Of a DNA stretch of 58,880 bases, positions 34,139 to 42,961 are shown in pieces. The stretch spans positions 1-58,880 of the forward strand of contig NZ_MDDP01000019.1 of the NCBI RefSeq assembly GCF_001999725.1. The letters are read 5' to 3'. Numbering within the stretch: position 1 is the first letter of the stretch; each line of letters opens with the position of its first letter. The translations under genes and the position numbers were made by a program. Source of the stretch: Cellulophaga omnivescoria. Lineage in GTDB: Bacteria > Bacteroidota > Bacteroidia > Flavobacteriales > Flavobacteriaceae. Below the pieces are notes generated by a model. It had not been told where the DNA came from and made no database searches. It saw nothing but the letters and a program-made list of their open reading frames with translations.

Positions 34139-35554
34139 TTGAAAAAATTAGTTGAAGCATATAGTCCAGAAGACTTTAGAAAAAGAGGTCACGATCTAAT
34201 TGATGAATTAGCAAATCATTTTGAAAACACTTTACAAAACAAAAATAACAAGACCATACATTGGAATCAACCAAAGGATGAACATATATTTTGGAAAGAG
34301 TTTTTAAATAATGGTGATAAGAAAAACCTTTTTAATACTATTATTGCTCATTCCATACACGTTCACAATCCTAAATATATTGGTCACCAGGTAACACCTA
34401 CCTTACCAATAACAGCATTAAGCGCACTTGTAAGTGCATCATTAAACAATGGTATGGCTGTTTATGAAATGGGTGTAGCAGCATCTGCAATAGAGCGTAT
34501 TGTTACAGACTATTTGTGCACTAAAGTAGGCTTTACAACTGCATCTAATGGTATATTAACTTCTGGTGGTACACTAGCTAATTTAACCGCATTACTTACT
34601 GCACGCAAAGCAAAAGTTGCTACAAATGTGTGGGCAAAGGGTAACACCAACTCATTAGGAATTATGGTGAGTGAAGAAGCGCATTATTGCGTAGATAGGG
34701 CAGCTAGAATTATGGGCTTAGGCGATGCCGGTATAATTAAAATACCTTCTACCCCTAATTTTAATATGAATATTGAATTGCTTGAAGAGTATTATAAAAA
34801 AGCAAAAGATAAAGGAATAGAAATATTTGCCATTGTAGGTAGTGCGCCCTCTACATCTACAGGAATTTTTGATGATTTAGAAGCTATTGCAACATTTAGT
34901 AAACAAAAAAATATATGGTTTCATGTTGATGGTGCCCACGGTGGTGCTGCTATATTTTCTAAAACCTACAAACATACTGTAAAAGGTATAGAAAAAGCAG
35001 ATTCCATTGTTATAGACGGACACAAAATGATGATGATGCCGGCTTTAACTACTGCCCTACTCTTTAAAGATGGCAATACATCTCACGCTACTTTTAGCCA
35101 AAAAGCAGATTATTTACTAGAAGAATCTAAAGAAGAAGATTGGTACAATATTGCTAAAAGAACGTTTGAATGTACTAAAACAATGGCTAGCATACATTGG
35201 TATACTATTTTAAAAACCTATGGAGAAGAAATTTTTGATGAATATGTTACCACACTTTATGACTTAGGACAGCAGTTTGCAGAAATGGTTACCGCTACTC
35301 CTAATTTAGAAATTGCCATACAACCCGCGTCAAACATTGTTTGCTTTAGGTATGTAAGTCCAAAATTATCAGAAAAAGAAACAAACACTCTTAACGAAAA
35401 AATTCGTCAAACTTTGTTAGAAAAAGAAGAGTTTTATATTGTGCAAACCAAGTTAAAAGGAAAGCATTATTTACGTGTCACAATTATGAATCCTTTTACA
35501 ACAAAAGCACATTTGCAACAATTATTAGAACGTGTTTTACAACAAGTAAACTAA
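34139..35554 (+). CDS. PLP-dependent group II decarboxylase family protein
   Basis: 471 aa, starting at a TTG codon. No ATG is nearby and the first residues KKLVEAYSPEDFRKRG fit the family start. The fold type I decarboxylase domain shows the PLP-pairing Asp in HVDGAHGGAA. The Schiff-base Lys is in IDGHKMMMMP. TSGGTLANLTALL is the phosphate-binding region. Relatives decarboxylate glutamate, aspartate, diaminobutyrate or aromatic amino acids. The substrate cannot be told from sequence. It is monocistronic, between two strong terminators. Confidence 0.85.
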   Translation: MKKLVEAYSPEDFRKRGHDLIDELANHFENTLQNKNNKTIHWNQPKDEHIFWKEFLNNGDKKNLFNTIIAHSIHVHNPKYIGHQVTPTLPITALSALVSASLNNGMAVYEMGVAASAIERIVTDYLCTKVGFTTASNGILTSGGTLANLTALLTARKAKVATNVWAKGNTNSLGIMVSEEAHYCVDRAARIMGLGDAGIIKIPSTPNFNMNIELLEEYYKKAKDKGIEIFAIVGSAPSTSTGIFDDLEAIATFSKQKNIWFHVDGAHGGAAIFSKTYKHTVKGIEKADSIVIDGHKMMMMPALTTALLFKDGNTSHATFSQKADYLLEESKEEDWYNIAKRTFECTKTMASIHWYTILKTYGEEIFDEYVTTLYDLGQQFAEMVTATPNLEIAIQPASNIVCFRYVSPKLSEKETNTLNEKIRQTLLEKEEFYIVQTKLKGKHYLRVTIMNPFTTKAHLQQLLERVLQQVN

Positions 35555-35595
35555 AAACAAAACCCTTATCTTTTATACAGATAAGGGTTTTGTTT
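35555..35595. terminator. Bidirectional terminator
   Basis: Perfect 17-bp arms (35555-35571 and 35579-35595) around a seven-base loop, with T runs on both strands. It serves the decarboxylase and the convergent GH15 gene. Confidence 0.88.
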
Positions 35596-35613
35596 TTAAT
35601 GTAAATATAAGAG

Positions 35614-37416
35614 TTATTCTCGCATAGATTCTAGCACTTTTTCATCGCTCTCTTTAGCAGAAAAATTAAGTGCACATTCTATTAATGCTAAATGAGAATA
35701 TGCCTGAGGGAAATTACCTAATAGTCGTTTTGTTTTAAAATCTACATCTTCACTAAACAACCCTAAATGGTTGCTATAGCCTAGCAACCTATCAAAATAC
35801 ATACGTGCTTTTTCTTCTTCACCTATTTTAAATAAACTATTAATAAACCAAAAAGTACAAATAGTAAATGATGATGATGGCAACCCAAAATCGTCTTCAT
35901 TTTTATACCTATACAATAAGCCATCATTACATAAATTGTTTTCTATAGCTTTAACCGTTGCAACAAACTTAGGATGCTTTGCGTGTATAAATCCGTAAGA
36001 TTCCATTAATAAAACAGATGCATCTAAATACGTAGACCCATAAGACTGCGTAAAGGCATTAACTTCATCATTCCAAGCGTTATCTAAAATATCTTTTTTA
36101 ATTGCTTGCTCTAACCTTGTCCATTTTTCAATCTTGTGAGATTTATTAAAAATACGTGCTACTTTAATGGCTCTATCTACGGCAACCCAACACAAAACTT
36201 TTGAAAAAGTAAAATGACGATCTTCTGCTCTAAATTCCCAAATGCCCTTATCTGCCTCTTTCCAGTGTTTATCTACTATCCAAACAATACCCTTTGTTAT
36301 TCCCCATAAATCTTCTCCGTTTTCCAAATCTGTAGAAAACTTAACAAGTTGCTCATAAATAACATCCATAAGAATGCCATAAATATCGTTCTGCTTTTGC
36401 TTGTATGCAGCATTACCAACACGTACAGGTTTAGATCCTTTATAACCATCTAAATGCTCTAAAGTTTCTTCTGTAAGTTCTTTTTCGCCATTAATACCAT
36501 ACATAATTTGCAATTTTTCATCCTTATCTGGAATAAGGTTTATTATAAATTGCAAGTATCTTTTGGCTACGTTTTTATGTCCCAATTCAGACATAACTTT
36601 TATAACCATAGAAGCGTCTCTAATCCAACAAAAACGATAATCCCAGTTTCTTACTTCGCCAATAGTTTCTGGCAAAGAGGTGGTTGCTGCTGCTAAAACA
36701 GCACCTGTTTTATCATAAGTTAATAGTTTTAAAGTTATAGAACTCCTGTTTATTTCTTTGTTATACAAATGGTATTTTGGAATTTTTCCGCTCCAATTTA
36801 ACCAGTACACTTTAGTACGCTGTTGCTCTAAATAAACTTTTTTAACACTTGGCGAAAATATTTTTTCATTGTAACCAAATAAAAAATAACCATCTTCGGT
36901 AAGCTCTATTTCGTTACCACTAACTACACGTTCTTTATTAAAAGAAGTATATAAAAACACGGTATCAAACTTTTCTCCGTGCGTTAAACTAGTTATAAAA
37001 TCTTTTTTTATATACGTTTTTGTATCTCCCGCTGCATACTCTAATTTAGGATTATAAAGTACTTTAAAGCTTGGCTTACCAGAAACGTGCCTTAAGTAAC
37101 GTATAATTTCTGGAGGAGAATAATAAGAGCCATCTTCTAGCTTATATCTTGGCATAAAATCACGTACTTCAAAAATATCATTTCCGTTAGTATATGTTGT
37201 TACTAATATTGCTGTTTGTGATATATAATTCTGAGTAATTTGATAGTCGCTATTGGTCAGGATTTCAAAACTACCGCCTTTATTTTCATCCAAAATTTTA
37301 GCAAAAACAGAAGAAGAATCAAACGCTGGTAAACAGCTCCACTCTATTGCACCATTCTTAGATATTAGGGCTGCACTTCTACAATTTCCTATAATTCCAT
37401 AGTCTAAATTATCCAT
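35614..37416 (-). CDS. Glycoside hydrolase family 15 protein (trehalase/glucoamylase type)
   Basis: 600 aa. An N-terminal beta-sandwich (about 1-230) starts with YGIIGNCRSAALISKNGAIEWSC. The (alpha/alpha)6 barrel follows, with NWDYRFCWIRDAS and the catalytic-acid region GIWEFRAEDRHFTFSK. No signal peptide, so the protein is cytoplasmic. It is divergent from the trehalose-6-phosphate synthase/phosphatase gene with about 100 bases between. Bacterial GH15 members of this type include trehalases, so a role in trehalose turnover is plausible. An alternative is hydrolysis of another alpha-glucoside. Confidence 0.88.
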   Translation of the reverse strand: MDNLDYGIIGNCRSAALISKNGAIEWSCLPAFDSSSVFAKILDENKGGSFEILTNSDYQITQNYISQTAILVTTYTNGNDIFEVRDFMPRYKLEDGSYYSPPEIIRYLRHVSGKPSFKVLYNPKLEYAAGDTKTYIKKDFITSLTHGEKFDTVFLYTSFNKERVVSGNEIELTEDGYFLFGYNEKIFSPSVKKVYLEQQRTKVYWLNWSGKIPKYHLYNKEINRSSITLKLLTYDKTGAVLAAATTSLPETIGEVRNWDYRFCWIRDASMVIKVMSELGHKNVAKRYLQFIINLIPDKDEKLQIMYGINGEKELTEETLEHLDGYKGSKPVRVGNAAYKQKQNDIYGILMDVIYEQLVKFSTDLENGEDLWGITKGIVWIVDKHWKEADKGIWEFRAEDRHFTFSKVLCWVAVDRAIKVARIFNKSHKIEKWTRLEQAIKKDILDNAWNDEVNAFTQSYGSTYLDASVLLMESYGFIHAKHPKFVATVKAIENNLCNDGLLYRYKNEDDFGLPSSSFTICTFWFINSLFKIGEEEKARMYFDRLLGYSNHLGLFSEDVDFKTKRLLGNFPQAYSHLALIECALNFSAKESDEKVLESMRE

Positions 37417-37518
37417 ATAATAAATTAGGGTTAAACATTTCTAATTAGTAGGTTTTATTACCAATTTTATCGAAATTTATACAAAAAACAATTAAACTCT
37501 ATCAAAAAAGAGCAATTT

Positions 37519-39726
37519 ATGAGTAAAACTATCATTATCTCAAATAGACTACCAGTACAATTAGAAATTCATAATAATGAAATAAAAACAACGCCTAGTG
37601 TTGGCGGATTGGCAACAGGTATGAAATCTGTACACTCTGGAAGCAACGATTTATGGATAGGATGGAGCGGTTTAACAGATGAAAATATTCCTAAAAATTT
37701 AGAAGAAAAAATTGATAAAACTTTAAACAACCACGGCTGTGCTAAAGTAAAACTAAATGCCAAAGAAGTAGATGGTTTTTATTTTGGATTTAGCAACAGA
37801 ACTATTTGGCCTTTGTTTCATTATTTTTTAGAGTATTCTGAGTTTGAACTTGAAAACTGGGAAATTTACAAAGCAGTAAACCAAAAATTTGCAGATGAAA
37901 TTATTGCTAAAGCAGATGATGATGATATTATTTGGGTGCACGATTACCAATTAATGCTTGTACCACAAATGGTAAAAGAGAAAAAACCAGATATTTCTAT
38001 AGGTTTCTTTTTACATATACCTTTTCCTTCTTACGAAATTTTTAGAACGCTACCTTGGCGTGAAGAAATTTTACGAGGCTTAATGGGCTCAGACCTTATT
38101 GGTTTTCATACCTACGATTATGAAAGGCATTTTTTAAGTTCTGTTAGACGTTTACTAGGTTTAGAAGTTAGTTTTAATGAAGTACACGTAGAAAACCGAA
38201 TTGTAAAAGTAGATTCTTTCCCTATGGGAATAGACTATAAAAAGTTTAGTGAAGCTGGCAAAGCCAATGCTTTGAGTACTAAAGATAAACAATCTGACTT
38301 TCAGCAAAGATTAAACGCACATAAAGAGTCTACTAAAGATGCCAAATTAATATTATCTATAGATAGGTTAGACTACACTAAAGGTATTGCAAAGAGATTA
38401 TATGCGTTTGAATATTTTTTAAACAAACACCCAGAGTATAAAGAAAAAGTTAGGTTAATAATTTTAGCAGTACCATCTAGATCTAATGTGCCACAATACC
38501 AATTACTAAAAAAAGAAGTAGATGAGTTGGTAGGAAGAATAAACGGAGAATTTTCTACCGTAAACTGGACTCCAATATGGTATTTCTACAGGTCTATGCC
38601 TTTTGAAAACTTAATAGATTTATACACCTCTTGCGATATTGCTTGGCTTACTCCTATTAGAGACGGAATGAACCTTGTAGCCAAAGAGTATATTGCCACC
38701 AGAGCAGATAAAACAGGAGTTTTAATTTTAAGTGAAATGGCTGGTTCTGCTAATGAAATGAACGAGTCTTTACTAATTAACCCTAATAATTTTGAACAAA
38801 CAGTTGCGGCATTACAACAAGCTATTAATATGCCTGTAGAGGAACAGCAAGAACGCAATGATATTTTACAAAAAAGATTAGAACGGTATAATGTAGAGAA
38901 ATGGGCAAACGACTTTATAAACTCATTAAAGGAACAAAAAGAAAATAGTATATCATATGTATCTAAAAAATTAGGAAAAGAACTCTCTAGCAAAGTTGAA
39001 GAAAAATACAACAAAGCTAAAAACAAACTTCTATTTATAGATTATGATGGCACACTAGCCGCTTTTAAAAACGATCCGCAAAAAGCTAGTCCAGATGAAG
39101 AACTATACACTTTATTAGACAATATTGCCGCACAACCAAATACAGATATGTATTTAATTAGTGGTAGAGATAAAGAAACTTTTAGCAAGTGGTTTTTACA
39201 CAAAAAATATAATATGATTGTAGAACATGGCGTTTGGATTTCTCAAAACGGAGAAGAGTTTAGAATGCTAGAAAATGTAAAGAAAGAGTGGATGCAAAAA
39301 ATTCATCCTGTTTTAGAATCATTTGTAGACCGAACTCCGGGTAGTTTTATTGAAGAAAAAAATTATTCTTTAGCTTGGCATTACAGAAAAACAGATCCAG
39401 ACTTTGGTAACAAAAGAGCAACAGAGTTAAATACTGTGCTAACCAGTTTAATTGCTAATGACGATTTAAGTGTTTTAAATGGTAATAAAGTTATGGAAAT
39501 TAAAAGTAGTAATGTTAACAAAGGACGTGCAGCAATGCGGGTTTATAATGATAAAGCTTATGATTTTGTATTTGCCATTGGTGATGATTGGACCGATGAA
39601 TTTATGTTTCAGGAATTACCAAATTCTGCCATTACAATAAAAGTAGGTCACCAAAAAACACAAGCAAAATACTACTTAGATGGTACTGAAGATGTGCGCA
39701 AATTATTAAAACGTTTTGCTAATTAA
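37519..39726 (+). CDS. otsBA: Bifunctional trehalose-6-phosphate synthase/phosphatase
   Basis: 735 aa fusion. The N-terminal GT20 synthase (1 to about 475) has the donor-binding part SVGGLATGM and the motifs WVHDYQLMLVPQM and RLDYTKGI. The C-terminal HAD phosphatase (about 500-735) has the catalytic DYDGTLAAF and the later GDDWTDEFMF. It makes trehalose from UDP-glucose and glucose-6-phosphate via trehalose-6-phosphate. The opposite gene probably degrades trehalose or a related sugar. The fusion is common in Bacteroidota. Confidence 0.93.
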   Translation: MSKTIIISNRLPVQLEIHNNEIKTTPSVGGLATGMKSVHSGSNDLWIGWSGLTDENIPKNLEEKIDKTLNNHGCAKVKLNAKEVDGFYFGFSNRTIWPLFHYFLEYSEFELENWEIYKAVNQKFADEIIAKADDDDIIWVHDYQLMLVPQMVKEKKPDISIGFFLHIPFPSYEIFRTLPWREEILRGLMGSDLIGFHTYDYERHFLSSVRRLLGLEVSFNEVHVENRIVKVDSFPMGIDYKKFSEAGKANALSTKDKQSDFQQRLNAHKESTKDAKLILSIDRLDYTKGIAKRLYAFEYFLNKHPEYKEKVRLIILAVPSRSNVPQYQLLKKEVDELVGRINGEFSTVNWTPIWYFYRSMPFENLIDLYTSCDIAWLTPIRDGMNLVAKEYIATRADKTGVLILSEMAGSANEMNESLLINPNNFEQTVAALQQAINMPVEEQQERNDILQKRLERYNVEKWANDFINSLKEQKENSISYVSKKLGKELSSKVEEKYNKAKNKLLFIDYDGTLAAFKNDPQKASPDEELYTLLDNIAAQPNTDMYLISGRDKETFSKWFLHKKYNMIVEHGVWISQNGEEFRMLENVKKEWMQKIHPVLESFVDRTPGSFIEEKNYSLAWHYRKTDPDFGNKRATELNTVLTSLIANDDLSVLNGNKVMEIKSSNVNKGRAAMRVYNDKAYDFVFAIGDDWTDEFMFQELPNSAITIKVGHQKTQAKYYLDGTEDVRKLLKRFAN

Positions 39727-39785
39727 TATTTAGGCTTTAGGTTTAGTATTTTTGTACGACCAACCTAAAACTTAAAATTAACAAC

Positions 39786-40952
39786 TTGACAAAGAAAAAT
39801 TTTATTCTTCCTTTGCTAATAATGTCGCAATTTGCCTGCACATCTTTATGGTTTGCAGGCAATGCTATTGTAGACGATTTAGCATTAAAAACCGGGTTAG
39901 GAAATGGTATTGTTAGTTATGTACTATCTTCTGTACAACTGGGGTTTATTTTAGGCACTTTGGTTTTTGCGTTGTTAATGATAGCAGATAGGTTTTCACC
40001 ATCTAAAGTTTTTGCTATTTGTGCTTTGCTTGCTGCCTTATGTAATTTTAGTTTACTTGCAAATAATATTACAAAATGGCACATATTAGGAGCACGTTTT
40101 GGTACTGGCTTTTTCTTAGCTGGTATTTATCCTGTTGGTATGAAAATAGCGGCAGACTATTATAAAAACGGACTAGGAAAAGCTTTAGGCTATTTAGTAG
40201 GAGCATTAGTACTTGGTACTGCGTTTCCCTTTTTAATTAGTGGTCTAAATTTAGGCAGTAATTACCAAACTATACTTAAAACAACGTCTTTTTTAGCGCT
40301 ACTAGGAGGGGCAATAGTTGTTGTGTTGGTACCTAATGGCCCGTTTAGAAAACCAAGTGCTAAGCTACAAATTAAAGCAGGTTTAAGGTTGTTTAAAAAT
40401 ACTAATTTTTATAAATCTGCTATTGGATATTTTGGCCATATGTGGGAGTTGTATGCCTTTTGGGCTTTTACGCCTTTGGCATTAAAAACAATTAATACAA
40501 TACAAAATACAAACTACTCGGTTCCTATTTTTACTTTTATAGTTATTGCCCTAGGTGCAGTTTCATGTGCAATTGGTGGTACATTATCTAAAAAATATGG
40601 CAGTTATAAAATTGCCATTTTTTCATTGTTTATTTCTGGTATATTTTGCATTATTTCTCCTTTATTGTTTACAATACCAACAGTTTTCTTCTGTATAGGT
40701 TGGTGCATTTGGGGAATGGCAGTTACGGCAGATTCTCCTCAGTTTTCTAGCCTAGTAGCACAATCTGCACCAGCGGAACTAAAAGGTACAGCATTAACAG
40801 TTGTAAACTCTATAGGTTTTGCAATAAGCATTTTAAGTATTCAGCTTTTATCATACCTAAGTACAAATATTAGCATCCCGCTAATTTTCTTATTTTTAGG
40901 TATTGGTCCTGCAATTGGTTTGTATACTCTTTTATCTAAAAAATATAACTAA
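39786..40952 (+). CDS. MFS transporter
   Basis: 388 aa, starting at TTG (39786). It has twelve predicted membrane helices with the conserved loop after helix 2. No substrate motif is recognised. A TATTTTTG box at 39747-39754 suggests its own promoter. It lies 60 bases after the trehalose gene, so it could be part of the same transcript, but a sugar substrate is not shown. The M28 peptidase gene follows after 21 bases. Confidence 0.8.
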   Translation: MTKKNFILPLLIMSQFACTSLWFAGNAIVDDLALKTGLGNGIVSYVLSSVQLGFILGTLVFALLMIADRFSPSKVFAICALLAALCNFSLLANNITKWHILGARFGTGFFLAGIYPVGMKIAADYYKNGLGKALGYLVGALVLGTAFPFLISGLNLGSNYQTILKTTSFLALLGGAIVVVLVPNGPFRKPSAKLQIKAGLRLFKNTNFYKSAIGYFGHMWELYAFWAFTPLALKTINTIQNTNYSVPIFTFIVIALGAVSCAIGGTLSKKYGSYKIAIFSLFISGIFCIISPLLFTIPTVFFCIGWCIWGMAVTADSPQFSSLVAQSAPAELKGTALTVVNSIGFAISILSIQLLSYLSTNISIPLIFLFLGIGPAIGLYTLLSKKYN

Positions 40953-40973
40953 CTTTTATAATAACTACTACAA

Positions 40974-42311
40974 ATGACACTCAAAAAATTATTTCTGTTC
41001 TTATTTATTCTTGGTGTAACGTTTACAAATGCACAAACAAATTCTAAAATTTACGATATTATAAATGCGGTTTCAGCAGAACGTATTAAAAGTGATGTTA
41101 CCACACTAGCTAATTTTGGCACACGTAACACCTTTAGTGACACTTTATCTAACACAAGAGGTATTGGAGCCGCAAGAAGGTGGATAAAATCTGAATTTGA
41201 TGAAATATCTAAGCAATGTAACAACTGTTTAAACGTATTTTATCAAAAAGATTTTGTTACAAAAAAAGGGAACAGCAGAGTACCTCATGATGCGTGGGTT
41301 GTAAATGTTGTTGCCATACAAAAAGGCACAAAATACCCTAACAGGTATATAATTATGAGTGGTGATATAGACTCACGCGCTAGCGATACTATGGATTTTA
41401 CTACAGATGCTCCCGGTGCAAATGACAATGCTAGCGGTATGGCTGGGACTATAGAAGCTGCTCGTGTTTTATCAAAATATAAATTTGAAAACAGTATTAT
41501 TTACGTAGGTCTTTCTGGAGAAGAACAAGGCTTGTTTGGTGGTGCAGGACTAGCTAAATATGCAAAAGATAAAAATTGGGAAATTATTGGTGTACTTAAT
41601 AATGATATGATTGGAAATATTAAGGGTGTAGATGGTGTTATTAGTAATAGAGATTTTAGAATTTTTTCTGAACCCGTACCTGCTAACGAAACAGAAAGAC
41701 AACGTAAAGCAAGACGTTTTTATGGTGGTGAAGTAGATGGTATATCTCGTCAATTAGCACGTTACATTCATAAAAATGTAAAAACATATATGCCAGAAAT
41801 GAATCCAATGATGATATATAGGTTGGATAGGTTTGGTAGAGGTGGTCACCACAGACCTTTTAATGATTTAGGTTTTCCTGGAATACGTATTATGGAAGCG
41901 CATGAAAATTATACACAACAACACCAAGATATTAGAACAGAAAATGGCATTGCATATGGTGATGTTGTAGAACACGTTAATTTTGGTTACGCAAAAAAAC
42001 TAACCGCTGTTAATGCCTTAACAATGGCTAGTTTGGCTTGGGCTCCTCCTGCACCAAAAACAGTTAAAATTGGTGGTATTGTAGAGGCTTCTGCAAAACT
42101 AAAATGGTCTGCTGTAGATGGTGCTGCAGGTTATAAAATTTACTGGAGAGATACCACTTCTCCTACTTGGGATAACAGTAAATATGTTGGCAATGTTACA
42201 GAGCAAACATTAAATGGTATTGTAATAGATAATTCTTTTTTTGGAGTTGCAGCTGTTAGTAAAAATGGTTTAGAGAGTGTTGTTGTTTTCCCTAATGAAA
42301 TTATGAGGTAA
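40974..42311 (+). CDS. Exported M28 family peptidase with Fn3-like C-terminus
   Basis: 445 aa. The signal peptide is 1-20. The M28 metallopeptidase core shows GANDNASGMAG (D151) and SGEEQGLFGG (E183/E184). The usual first zinc ligand His is replaced: the motif reads SGDIDSR (129-135), with Asp131 where most members have His. A late His is in ENYTQQHQ. The C-terminus (about 355-440) looks like a fibronectin type III domain. Probably a periplasmic or secreted aminopeptidase, if the substitution is compatible with zinc binding. Confidence 0.82.
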   Translation: MTLKKLFLFLFILGVTFTNAQTNSKIYDIINAVSAERIKSDVTTLANFGTRNTFSDTLSNTRGIGAARRWIKSEFDEISKQCNNCLNVFYQKDFVTKKGNSRVPHDAWVVNVVAIQKGTKYPNRYIIMSGDIDSRASDTMDFTTDAPGANDNASGMAGTIEAARVLSKYKFENSIIYVGLSGEEQGLFGGAGLAKYAKDKNWEIIGVLNNDMIGNIKGVDGVISNRDFRIFSEPVPANETERQRKARRFYGGEVDGISRQLARYIHKNVKTYMPEMNPMMIYRLDRFGRGGHHRPFNDLGFPGIRIMEAHENYTQQHQDIRTENGIAYGDVVEHVNFGYAKKLTAVNALTMASLAWAPPAPKTVKIGGIVEASAKLKWSAVDGAAGYKIYWRDTTSPTWDNSKYVGNVTEQTLNGIVIDNSFFGVAAVSKNGLESVVVFPNEIMR

Positions 42312-42351
42312 CATTAACTTATTTTTAAAAATAAAGATAGAGGGAAACACC

Positions 42352-42359
42352 TATATTTG
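42352..42359 (+). promoter_or_regulatory. -7 box of the FKBP gene
   Basis: TATATTTG is an exact TAnnTTTG match, 21 bases before the ATG. No TTG at the expected distance. Confidence 0.45.
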
Positions 42360-42380
42360 CTCAGCTTAAAATAATTTTAA

Positions 42381-42851
42381 ATGAAATACGGAATACTGAT
42401 ACTTGTTTTTACACTATTTATATCTTGTAAAAATGATGATGCTACAATTAAAGAACCTGTAGATTACACTGCACAAAACGAAGCAGAAATTAAAACTTAC
42501 ATAGAAAAAAACAACCTAACAGCCTTAAAAAGTGATAGTGGTTTGTATTATGTTATTAATGATGAAGGCAACGGTATAAGACCAACTACTACATCTGAAG
42601 TTACTGTAGCTTACAAAGGATATTTTACAGACGGAAGTACTTTTGATGAGAGTAATGCTAACGGAATTTCTTTTAATCTACAACAAGTAATTGCTGGTTG
42701 GACAGAAGGTATTACCTATTTTAAAGAAGGTGGTAATGGTATTTTATTAGTACCGTCTAGATTGGGCTACGGCAGTAATGATTATGGTCCTATACCAGGA
42801 GGTTCGGTTTTAATTTTTGATATTAATCTACTAAGTGTAAATCAAAACTAA
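42381..42851 (+). CDS. FKBP-type peptidyl-prolyl isomerase lipoprotein
   Basis: 156 aa. A lipoprotein signal peptide has the lipobox FISC (residues 13-16). A short linker leads into an FKBP domain (about 50-155), with VAYKGYFTDGSTFDES, GWTEGITYFKEGG and PSRLGYGSNDYGPIPGGSVLIFDINL. It catalyses prolyl isomerisation of periplasmic proteins. Single FKBP domain, no duplication. Confidence 0.9.
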   Translation: MKYGILILVFTLFISCKNDDATIKEPVDYTAQNEAEIKTYIEKNNLTALKSDSGLYYVINDEGNGIRPTTTSEVTVAYKGYFTDGSTFDESNANGISFNLQQVIAGWTEGITYFKEGGNGILLVPSRLGYGSNDYGPIPGGSVLIFDINLLSVNQN

Positions 42852-42873
42852 ATAGTAAAAACACATAAAATAC

Positions 42874-42905
42874 AAGCCATTAATTAGGAAGCTATTTAAT
42901 GGCTT
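42874..42905 (+). terminator. Terminator after the FKBP gene
   Basis: 10-bp arms (42874-42883 and 42896-42905) around a 12-base loop, followed by two runs of five T separated by one C. Confidence 0.75.
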
Positions 42906-42932
42906 TTTCTTTTTATTACATTTACACATAAA

Positions 42933-42940
42933 TATATTTG
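42933..42940 (+). promoter_or_regulatory. -7 box of the M1 peptidase gene
   Basis: TATATTTG is an exact consensus match, 21 bases before the ATG. No TTG partner. Confidence 0.45.
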
Positions 42941-42961
42941 TACTACTAACAAACTACTCTT

